64,000 nucleotides of DNA from assembly GCA_003971905.1 (NCBI GenBank), contig RSEE01000026.1, positions 673,203 through 737,202 on the forward strand, given 5' to 3'. This document shows positions 47,387-56,600 of this stretch, in pieces. Numbering within the stretch: position 1 is the stretch's first letter; each line of letters opens with the position of its first letter. Below the pieces are notes generated by a model that made no database searches, was not told the DNA's origin, and saw only the letters and a list, made by a program, of their open reading frames with translations. The DNA comes from Moniliella sp. 'wahieum' (Eukaryota > Basidiomycota > Moniliellomycetes > Moniliellales > Moniliellaceae). Both the position numbers and the translations under genes were made by a program.

Positions 47387-48455
47387 TCAATCATCATCAA
47401 ATGGCTCGAGGTGCTCCAGTTTGTCCGCCATCTCCTCCTCGTAAGCCTCCCGCTCGCGGTCTCGAGCGCGGTCGTACAGCGACCAGTCAATCTCCTGTGC
47501 CTCCCCGTCGCCCGCGACGTCCGATGCATCGAGCACTGTACCCTTGCTGAACAGTTCCCGGCCCGTCGGCTTGGCCTTGTACCTCCGGTACTCTTCCCTC
47601 TCCTTGGCTGTCATGCCTTTCACCTTCTCCTCCTCGGCCGCCTGCGCCTCCGCTTTCTGCTCGGCGATAAACTTGGTGTGCCACTCAAGGAAGCGTTCCT
47701 TGGTCACCTGGGTTCCCCGGAACTTGGCATTTCGGCCTGCACAACCATCATTCCATTGTTAGCATCGTTCTTCCTCCTTCTGGTCTTGAACGTCATGGCC
47801 ATAACATACCTCAATCTCTGCTTCCCGCCGCCTCGTTTTCTTCCGCCTTGCCCTCGTCAATTTGTGCCTTGATCCATCCACTCAGGCTTTCCCGCATGTG
47901 GGAGGCCAAGGTAAATACCATCGCCATACCCAACGACTCCTCTGCCTACATACACGCGAAGATGCCAGAAAACTTGGTCAGTACAATTGCCACTCTGGAT
48001 GCTGAGAAGGCGTACGCACCACCTCCTTCACACCGGAAAGCATAGTTTCACGGTCCGCGTCCGAATACGAGGGTTGCCGAGCAGAGCCAGCTCCGGAATC
48101 TCGTCTGGGTAGGCGGGGGGGTAGGTCACCTCGAGCCACAGTTCCGGCTGGGTGAGGATGGATCGGGGGGCGTTGGGGTCCGGCTCTGGCTCATCGGGCT
48201 CATCGACCTTTTTGGGCGCCTGGGAGACCGGTTTCTTTAGCGACCTGCCTGTTTTGTCCTCATCAAGCAGCTTTTGCGCCTCTGCCTCTGCCTTGGCCTG
48301 CTGCTCGGCAAGGATCGCCTGGTACTCGGCAGCCTCCGCCTCGTCCTCGGGGTCAATGCGGATGCGCAGCGACCCCGACGGCAGCTTGACCAGCTCGTCA
48401 ATGTAGATCGACTCGAGGGCCTCGAGCTCCAACTCGATCTCCTCGTGGCTGCCAT
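47387..48455 (-). CDS. GIR2: RWD-domain protein Gir2 (DFRP2/RWDD1 type)
   Basis: Cytosolic partner of the DRG GTPase Rbg2 and of Gcn1 in yeast translation control. The minus-strand start is at 48453-48455, with a base shift just after it. EELELEALESIYIDEL-type sequence (here IELELEALESIYIDELVKL) opens the RWD domain, continuing ELWLEVTYPPAYPDEIPEL with the diagnostic YPxxxP motif. A middle exon carries AEESLGMAMVFTLASHMRES, and the last exon QVTKERFLEWHTKFIAEQK and an acidic C-terminus ending EHLEPFDDD at 47387-47389. Introns: 47946-48019 (GTGCGT, 74 nt) and 47737-47809 (GTATGT, 73 nt). Shifts near 48447 and 47820. The DRG-binding C-terminal helix region is present. Confidence 0.88.
47737..47809 (-). 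other. Intron 2 of GIR2
   Basis: GTATGT donor and TGCAG acceptor, 73 nt. It precedes the ATG-rich exon start leading into QVTKERFLEW. Confidence 0.8.
47946..48019 (-). other. Intron 1 of GIR2
   Basis: GTGCGT donor and TAG acceptor, 74 nt, just before AEESLGMAMVFTL. Confidence 0.75.
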
Positions 48456-49005
48456 GGTGTGGTCGCGCGGTGCAGTGGTGGTGCAAAGGCCTGCCGACCT
48501 GCTCTGGACCGGACCAGGCGTGCAGCGGACGGGGGCAAGGCGCCCATGCACCAATGGGGCGCCTGCAGGGAGGGTTCGCTTGTGGCGGAATGGCACCCCA
48601 CCAGCCGGTTTCCTGGGTTTTTTGCAGAACTTGGTGAAGCTTTAAGGGCGGCCTAGGATTTGAGTGCAAGGAAACTCATTTCTCGGTGACGTAATCTCCC
48701 GGTTGCCTGCCCAGGCGTGAATCGGCTGATGTCATGCATCATGCATCATGCATCATGCCAGTCCCACCGCCTGTCTGCAAGCGTCACTGCCTCCCCCCTT
48801 GGCAGCCAAGCTCGATGCTTCCCGGAACTAGTGGCTGGACGCATCGCCCACCGCCAGTGGACCATCCATGATAAAGCAGCAGATGACTGTGAATTGCATT
48901 GTGGATTGAAGCCCGACACCTGGCTCTTGTGGAGGCCGAAAGGCATCGGACCCACCCACCCGTTAGTGGTCATTGGTGACGGCGGGGCCGTCAATCTCTC
49001 TCTAT
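48456..49005. other. GIR2 promoter and kinase 3' flank
   Basis: Holds a perfect CATCATG heptamer array at 48732-48758 and no supported gene. Confidence 0.5.
48732..48758. repeat. CATCATG heptamer repeat
   Basis: Nearly four head-to-tail copies of a heptamer (CATCATG phase). The reverse-complement phase recurs at 51169-51197, and a single unit at 16655-16664. Confidence 0.85.
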
Positions 49006-50706
49006 CTACAGCACGATCTCCTCCACCGCATCGCGATGTGCGGCCCGCTTGGGAAGCCGCACATACCTCGTAGAGTGCCCGTCCAACGATCGCAACGCAA
49101 GGGACCCCCGAAAAGTCACAGTACACTTTGGTCACTGGCACCCCAACCTGTTTTTGATGCCTGGTGTGCAAGTCCCGGCTGCCCAGGGCCCTCAGACGGG
49201 TGGCATGCATGGGCAGCCGCCCACTCCTTGCGCTTCTTGACAGACTGAACGAACAGAACTATGTACCAGTCCGTCCTGCTCCGTTCCGCACCACCCCACA
49301 GGGCGTGGCGACGAGGAGATAAAACTAGCACGCACCGCGCAGCCGCGGCGTCGCATCATCCCCAAACGCAAAATCTCGTACACTCTGTTCGTCTTCCATC
49401 CGGGCAGAGAGGGGGGACGTAACGTGCTTGGCATGCTGTTGGGCATCGGGCTCGTGGAACGCACCGCCGCCTCGGTGGGCCAGGTCAGATGCCTCTGCCT
49501 CAGTTTGGGGCTGGTACGGCACTGTCCTCCGGTGCAGGCGCAGAGGTTCCTCCAGTGCCCAAGGTTCCTTCTCGGGCTCCTGCGGAAGTGGCATAAACAA
49601 AGGTAACCCGCCACCGGAATCGCTCGAGCGAATCAAAAACGTCATGGTCGCCCTTTCCCTCAACCACAGTCACACGGATCGGTACGCCGTCTCGCTCGGA
49701 AGGAGGCCGCAACATTGTGCTCCGCATCGCGTTGGACACGAGCTGGTGAACGATCCACTCCACATGCTCGGGAATACAGGCCATCGTGGTTCCCATGTCT
49801 CCATCCAGACCACATTTGGAACCGGGTAGGGCGCGCCCTCCAAAACCAGCTCCTCTCGTACCCGTTCCACCACACTTCGGATTACCGAAGCAATGTTCAG
49901 CCGGGTGGCAATGATGCCAATTTTACTCGACTTGGGGCCCCACCATGGACGCGGTGCGAGTCGGAGGTTACAGAGGGCACATGAAATGCTTCCGACAGGG
50001 CAAGATGTTGTTCCGCCAAGATACGGCGGGCAATGGAGGAACGCAACATGCGCCCCATGAACCGGTCCATCTGCTCGGGCGATAAGAGCATGTGCGCCTC
50101 GGTGGATTGGACAATGCCTTGCGTGAGAGATGGGAGGAGCAGCTCACCATGCCGTTCCAGCGTGCGGTGCAAGGTACGGCAAAACTCTTCATTCTGCTCC
50201 AGCGTCGTCAAGGGAGGCCATTTGCGCAGCGTTTCGAACGCAGTCCAGTACTCGCGGTACACGTCGCCCATGCAGGCGTGAGTCAAACCGCATATGGGAG
50301 GCTTTGCAGATCCCGATGCGATGCGCAAGACGAATGGGCAATTCCCGCAACACGTAGTTTCCGGACAAGAGCAGTTTCTTCGTGCGCGGGTCAGAGTCCT
50401 TGTGGATATGGGTTTTGGGTGTGCGGTTGTTGCGAGCACTTGCCGGCCAAAGAGGATCAGGTGGCGGAGGGTGGTAAGCGTCGCCTTCTTTCCAGCCCAT
50501 GTGTCGAGCTCCTTGTTGCGATAGAAGCGACGCCGGAGGCCGGGCGCGGTCACTGTACTCGACGACTGAGGGCGCAGAGTGCGAATGCCTGCAGAAGTGG
50601 GGGGCGGGGGAAAGGGCGCCAACAGGGGTCGGTCTGGGGGTGAGGAGACGAGCGGCGGAGGAAAGCGGGCGCGTCGATGCGGGATGCGGCAGCCGCCAAG
50701 TTTCAT
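49006..50706 (-). CDS. Mitochondrial pyruvate or branched-chain 2-oxoacid dehydrogenase kinase
   Basis: Atypical GHKL-fold protein kinase that inactivates a mitochondrial dehydrogenase complex by phosphorylating E1. The minus-strand start near 50704-50706 gives an Arg-rich presequence. RRFYRNKELDTWAGKKATLT, TLRHLILFGRQ and LRELPIRLAHRIG follow. VYREYWTAFETLRKWPPLTT and RMLRSSIARRILAEQHLALS lie further on. ATP-fold boxes: the N-box VSNAMRSTM near 49710, a G1-like SDSGGGLP near 49600, and a late G-x-G-V-P then GGSLALRSLDGH near 49075. The stop is TAG at 49006-49008. GIIATRLNIASV looks closer to branched-chain kinases than to PDK1-4, but I cannot decide. A ~190-nt intron near 49152-49341 (GTGCGT donor) is likely. 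Frame shifts near 50390, 49925, 49790, 49640 and 49100. Confidence 0.85.
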
Positions 50707-51168
50707 CGCACGGAAAGAGGGGGGGCTGGATGGCCAGCAGCAAGCACTTTCAAGCAGGGTCAGATGAGGGAAGAATGGAGGGTGGTGGGGGTGTGGTGAG
50801 CCCTGTCCCCCGTAGGTGGGCCCATGCCTTGAGCACGTGACGTGCTGTTGCCATTTTACCCCTCTTTTGCGAGGCTGAGGCGTGTGAAACGGATTGCCAG
50901 TTTCGAGAGCCTGGGCTGCCTGGGCGGGGAGATCAGACGGGAGCGAATGCCATTAGGTAAGGACTTTGTCATCCAAACACTGCTACGTGACATGCATGTG
51001 ACCTGGGGACATACATGCACCGTGCCACACGTGACATGTGACATCACAATGTCACGTGTGCCAGAGCTGCAATTGAATATTGAACGTTGAACCTCGTGAG
51101 GCGTGAGGCGCGTGAGGCGTGACGCGTGACGCGTGATGGCGTTTAAAATTTACTCGAGCCCATACGAT

Positions 51169-51197
51169 CGATGATGCATGATGCATGATGCATGATG
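51169..51197. repeat. ATGATGC heptamer repeat
   Basis: Four tandem copies of the ATGATGC heptamer, the reverse complement of the array at 48732-48758. Confidence 0.85.
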
Positions 51198-51635
51198 GAT
51201 ATCCGATCTTGGTCACTAGTAACTGATTTCACTGATACATGTAACTGAGCACACTGGGTCGGCGTAACATGGAACAGCAGGCACTAGGGCGTACTGATGT
51301 CCTGATGCATGACGACCATCTATCCTGCAGGATGGCTTGCCCAGAGCGTGCGCGTGCCTACGCCACCTACGCTGCTGCGGAGGCCCAGAAGCACGGAGGC
51401 TGTGTGCCCAGATCGGCTGCGCTGCGTGGGTGTCTGCGCCACTGCTCCGCACGTTGCTCCACCGGCACCTGCATTGCATCACCGTCGTCACCGCGTCACC
51501 GGGTAACCTTGTGTTGCGCGTTGCCGCCCCGGCGCGTATGCCCATCGGATGCATCGCCGCACAAGTGTCGCCCCAGGCACGCTACTACGCCAGTGGTACG
51601 CCTGCTTCTGGCCCAGGTACCTAAAGCGCCTCAAG

Positions 51636-51718
51636 TTCTCAGGCCTTAGCCTAAGGCCAAAGGCCTATCGCCTAAAGCCTAAGGCCTATCGCTTTACCTA
51701 AAGCCTAAGGCCTAACGC
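51636..51718. repeat. GCCTAAGGC tandem repeat
   Basis: Imperfect ~20-base units containing CCTAAGGCCTATCGC or CCTAAAGCC repeat about four times. Confidence 0.75.
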
Positions 51719-51878
51719 CGGTGTAACTCATTGCACACCGTTCCTGGCCGTGGCCTCTCCGCCACTGGCCCAGTTCAACGTGTGTTGTTCAACTGAACCG
51801 TCCGCGTCCGCGCCGTCAGTGCGTCAGCCCTCAGGCCTCAGTGTACGTACGTTCCGTAGGTCCATGCGCGCGCAACAT

Positions 51879-51883
51879 GTTCA
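51879..51883. repeat. Left target-site duplication (GTTCA)
   Basis: This 5-bp word directly abuts the first TG of the left LTR and is repeated exactly after the CA of the right LTR. Confidence 0.9.
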
Positions 51884-52125
51884 TGTTGGCCTAGGGAGCC
51901 GGACGGGGGCAGAAGGATGAGGAGAAGGTGATGGATTGGAGCCAGAGTTGGGTCTGGGTACAGAGGCATCTATATAGGAGGCTGGACTAGGCACAGGGAC
52001 AGTGAGTCACACAGGAGAGAGTGCAGGGCACAGGGACAGTGACACGCAGGGACGTCAGCGTGGAAGCCGATGGAACCGAGGCGAACCTGGTCTACCGACT
52101 GGGAGCCAGAGGATCACAGTCAACA
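51884..52125 (+). repeat. Left LTR
   Basis: 242 bp, TGTTG...CAACA, TATA at 51971-51976. It differs from the right LTR only by a GGGGG/GGG run near 51901 and a GGG/GG run near 52100. Confidence 0.93.
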
Positions 52126-52844
52126 CCCCCGCTGGCCAGGGAACCCGGAGACATCGGTTGTGGGATGAGCTCCTGCCAGTGGATGTAGAGAGGGAGGACT
52201 TGAGTGGCAACCGGGACGAATGGCCTGGAGTTGTGCATGGCCACACGACTGGCCTACACCCCCGCTGTCCAGGATGACACCTGAACGAGCCGAGCGCTTG
52301 TGGTTGGTTGTATTGTGCGACCGCCAGATGCTTGTAGAAGTCTTAGAAGTAAAAGTAGTAGGGGTTGCGCCCCGAAGCGATTTGGTGGGCAAAAGTAAAA
52401 AGCACCAGTTATAGGTGTAGTGAAGAAAATTGGAAACTTGGAGTAATGCGGTCCAAGGTCGTTTGGCATCAAAATTGGATGCGTTTGGTAGTTGTTTGGT
52501 TCCGCATGCCTGGTGCCAGTGGGGTCCATTGGGCATGGGAAATGAACGGGCGCTATGCGTCAACCGTCTTGATCTGTTTGGGTTTCTCTTTGTTGTTGAA
52601 AAAGAGGAGTGGAAGAAGTTGGGTGACCACCCCCCCCCATCCTTTCCCCAGGTGCCCCGGATGAATTGGCAATCCGGGGCGTGTAGCCGTGGGTGGGGCA
52701 CTTGATGAGCAGCCACCCCCGCTTTCTGCGATTCGCCTGCGCCGTTTTGTCGTTGGAGGAATTTCGTCTCGTTGACGATACCCGACACGTTTTTGTTCCG
52801 TGTGTTGTCCCTAAAAATCATTGCCCCATCTGTGGGGGACGAGT

Positions 52845-52930
52845 GTGCCGATTGTGGCGGTAGTATGCCGATTGTGGCTGTGTGGGGTAGTATGCCGATT
52901 TGGCGGTAAGGTGCCGATTGTGGCGGTGGT
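52845..52930. repeat. GTGCCGATTGTGGCGG minisatellite inside the LTR element
   Basis: Four imperfect copies of a ~20-base unit (TGCCGATTGTGGCGGTAGTA and variants) within the element interior, close to the 3' LTR. Confidence 0.8.
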
Positions 52931-53047
52931 GTTGTTGGGCGGGAGGACGGGTGTCTTGTGGGCTTGGCGGCTTAGCTTGGGCTTGTAGGCTTGGGGGTGG
53001 GCTTGCTTGAAGAGCGCTCCCCTTCCGGGGGGATCAGATTGTAGCTC

Positions 53048-53286
53048 TGTTGGCCTAGGGAGCCGGACGGGCAGAAGGATGAGGAGAAGGTGATGGATTG
53101 GAGCCAGAGTTGGGTCTGGGTACAGAGGCATCTATATAGGAGGCTGGACTAGGCACAGGGACAGTGAGTCACACAGGAGAGAGTGCAGGGCACAGGGACA
53201 GTGACACGCAGGGACGTCAGCGTGGAAGCCGATGGAACCGAGGCGAACCTGGTCTACCGACTGGAGCCAGAGGATCACAGTCAACA
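53048..53286 (+). repeat. Right LTR
   Basis: 239 bp, TGTTG...CAACA, TATA at 53133-53138, followed directly by GTTCA. It ends 398 bp before the ABC transporter start codon and has the same orientation. Confidence 0.93.
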
Positions 53287-53291
53287 GTTCA
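53287..53291. repeat. Right target-site duplication (GTTCA)
   Basis: Exact copy of 51879-51883. It is also the first half of the near-palindrome GTTCAACTGAAC. Confidence 0.9.
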
Positions 53292-53292
53292 A

Positions 53293-53364
53293 CTGAACGT
53301 TCGGCCTGGGCCTGAACGTGAACACGTTCCACGTCCAACTGAACGTACTGAACGTCCTGAACGT
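53293..53364 (+). promoter_or_regulatory. Five CTGAACGT octamers upstream of the ABC transporter
   Basis: Exact CTGAACGT occurs at 53293, 53312, 53339, 53348 and 53357, all in the same orientation, within 72 bases and about 320-390 bases before the transporter start. The density suggests a binding-site array or a short tandem repeat. The factor is unknown; the motif is not the PDRE consensus. Confidence 0.5.
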
Positions 53365-53684
53365 TCACCTTGAGGGCCTGGGCGCCTGGGCGCGCTGGAG
53401 GCTGGGGGCTGGAGAGTAAGTTTCAAGTGGAACGTTGAACGCCTGAGCGACATGCTCGCGCACGCGGGGAATGGCACTGGCGCCAAGCCGCATGCCCTCT
53501 CGTTCGAACAATGTTGCACAACCGATCATTGATCGACGATCATCGATCATCCGTCACATGTCACACATCATGCACATTCTCATCGATCATCGACCATCCT
53601 GCTCCTCCCCTTCCCATCCCAACAGGCCATCCCGACCGGGCCGTCTTCATCGCCACCACATCTACCCACCCGTGCTCACTCGTC

Positions 53685-56600
53685 ATGGAGGAGCAGGAGC
53701 ACTCGCCCCCCCACGACGGCGCTGCCGCTGACATCGAGGCCCAGAGCGCCCCGCCCGCCTCGTCTGACACCTTCGACCTCACCGAGTTCTGCCGCGAGTC
53801 TTGCCACCGCCGACGATCTGCCCGCGTTGGATCTCGCCTGGCGCAACTTGGAGGTCGAGGGCGTCGGCGCCGGCAGTCGGCATGGTGTTACTGCCTTTCC
53901 ATGCTCTACGCCCCCTTTTCCCCGCATGCCATCCGCTCCATCCTCCGCCCACCCGTCAACACCATCCTCCATTCCAACTCTGGCACTCTCCCGGGGCGAG
54001 ATGTTACTGGTGCTCGGCCGGCTGGTAGTGGGTGTACCACCTTCATGAAAAACCTTGCTGGTTATCGCGAAGGTTATCGGTCTACCCGTGGGGAAGTCCA
54101 CTACGGCGGCCTCGACTACGAGACGATCGCTGGGCCCCTTCGTGGTGAGGTCGTCTACGCCGGAGAGGACGATGTGCATTTCCCCACTCTGACCGTGGAA
54201 GAGACGCTCGATTTTGTTTCTCAATCTCGCACCCCGGACGCCTCTACGCGTCCTACCTTTGGTAACAAGGCCAACACACGCGACAATTACGCTACCCATT
54301 TGCGAGATGCAATTGCCACCACTCTGGGCCTGACTCGCGTGTACAGACCAAGGTGGGCAATGAAGCCATCCGCGGTGTCTCGGGCGGCGAGAAAGCGTGT
54401 GTCCATTGCCGAGATTCTTTCTCTGCATGCCCGTGTCCAGCTCCTCGATAACCCTACTCGCGGCCTCGACTCAAGTACCGCTGCCGAACTTGCCCGTGCC
54501 CTCAAAATCATCTCACGGGAGACGAAGGTGCCGACAGTGGCGACCATGTACCAGGCTGGTGAGCCACTCTACGCTGAGTTTGATCGTGTGGCTCTGCTGA
54601 GCCACGGTTACGTGGTGTACAATGGGTCATGTGCCGATGCAGCGCCTTACTTTGAACAATGGTTTGAGCGTCTGCCTCACCAGACAAGCGCCGACTTCCT
54701 CGTGGCCGTGACTGACCCTGCTGCTCGCAAGATTCGAAGGGTTTCGAGCATGAAGCGCCCCTCACAGCTGCCGAGATGGCTGCCCGCTTTGCTAACTCCC
54801 CTGTTGGCCTACGCTCCGCCCAAGCTGTAGAGACGCGCATGGAGGAGATCGCCGCGATGACCAAGGAGGACAAGAAGAACGTCTTTGACGCTATCCGTGC
54901 TACCCAATCCAAGCACGCCCCCAAACAATCGCCTTATCTCGCGTCATGGCGCGTCAGACGTGGCTGTGTATCCGCCGTCGGTACCAGATCAAGGCGAATG
55001 ACCTTCCTACCATGATCGGCCCCAACTTTGCCGCCATCTTATGGCACTGATTATTGGCTCCAACTTCTACGATATGCCGAAAGACAGCTCGGGCTTCTTC
55101 AGTCGCGGAGGGTGTTGTTCTTAGCTTGCTTTTCATGCCTTCCGTACGTTTTTCTTCCTTGCACCGTGTTACACATGAACCCAGTGCAATGAACTGACCG
55201 CATCCGTCTTATTATGTGACCCTTGCTTTATACAGTGGCCCAACCGAAATTACCATTTCGTACTCTCAGCGTCCCATTGTTATCCGTCAACACCGTTTTG
55301 CTTTGGCCCGTCCCTCGGCCGATGCTCTGGCTAACGTCTTGCTTGATCTTCCGTACCGTATTGTCATACCTGCTTTTTGCTCATCATCTACTTCATGACT
55401 GGACTCGTCCGCGATGCAGGCGCCTTTTTCATCTGCTGGTCCACTATCATTCTCATTGTCCATCATGACCAATATGTTCCGCATGCTCGCTGCATCTTCC
55501 GCAGCGATTCAGTGGCTACAATGGTCTCTGGTCTCCTTATCATGGATTTTGCCCTGTACGGGTTATGCCTTGCCGCGGCCGAGCATGAAGGGTGGTGGCG
55601 CTGGCTATCGTACTGCAATCCAGGTACGCAATCCTTTCCCTTTTATAGGCGCCTGACTGACCCTTTCTCATCACAATCTCATTTTCTGCACTTGTCCAGT
55701 CTCGTTTGCATTCGAGATTGTCCTTAGCAACGAGATGCGGCGTCTGAACGTGCCCTGTGGAGCTTATGTCCCAGCGGGCCCGGCCTATGCCAATGTACCG
55801 ATTTCAAGCGGACGTGCACAGTGCCAGGGTCGATAGGAACACGGGCTTAGTAAACGGTTCAGTGTACCTACAGGCCACGTCGGACTATCAATGGGGCCAC
55901 GCCCACCGTAACGTGGGCATTCTTTTGGGTTTCCTCTTCTTCTTCATCATTGTTTATGCCGTGTTCACTGAATTCCAAGCCGATCCAAGTGTCCAAGGAG
56001 ACGTCATGGTTTCCATCGCGGAGCGAAAACTACCAAGTCCATCAAAGAGCAGAAATGAGAAGTTCCAGGATCCCGATACGCCGAGAAGGAAGTTGCCACC
56101 GAAGGACTTGCTGTTTCCCAGGACATATTTGCCTTCTCCAATGTCAATTACAAGGTGCCGGTCAAGGGCAAGGAAATGCGCCAGCTTTTGACGGATGTTA
56201 CTGGGTTTGTTCAGCCGGGCAAGTTGACCGCTCTCATGGGCGAGTCTGGCGCGGGAAAGACAACCCTGCTCAACGTCTTGGCTCAGCGTACCGAAGGTCT
56301 AGGTGTGGTCTCGGGCGACTTCATGATCAATGGTTGGCCTCTCCCTGAAGCATTCCAACAGCGGGGTACTGCCAACAACAGGACAACCATCTACCCACCA
56401 CCACTGTACGCGAAGCCCTTCAGTTCAGCGCCATCCTGCGCCAACCCTCGACAGTGCCCAAGGAAGAAAAACTGGCCTATGTCGAGGAGGTGATCCGCAT
56501 GATGGAGATGGAGCCGTTTGCTGAGGCTCTTGTCGGCAATGTGGGAGAAGGTCTGTCGGTCGAGCAGCGCAAGCGTCTTACCATTGCTGTCGAATTGACC

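Larger units (their letters stand above)
50707..51883. other. Intergenic, repeat-rich region before the LTR element
   Basis: No supported gene. It holds TCACATGTGAC-type words (50988-51062), GTGAGGC/GTGACGC repeats (51096-51136), an ATGATGC heptamer array (51169-51197) and a GCCTAAGGC tandem (51636-51718). Confidence 0.5.
51884..53286 (+). mobile_element. Complete non-autonomous LTR retrotransposon (TRIM-like), 1.4 kb
   Basis: Two near-identical direct repeats of 242 and 239 bp (51884-52125 and 53048-53286) flank a 922-bp interior. Each begins TGTTG and ends CAACA, the canonical inverted ends of LTRs. The element is bounded by a perfect 5-bp duplication, GTTCA, at 51879-51883 and 53287-53291. 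Each LTR has a TATATA box. The interior has no intact gag or pol frame, so it must rely on enzymes from another element. A G-rich purine run before the 3' LTR (near 53027) could be the polypurine tract. The primer-binding site is not clear. Confidence 0.92.

Noticed and set aside
48732..51718. CRISPR-like array
   Set aside because: The repeats are simple tandem units without spacers in a eukaryotic chromosome.
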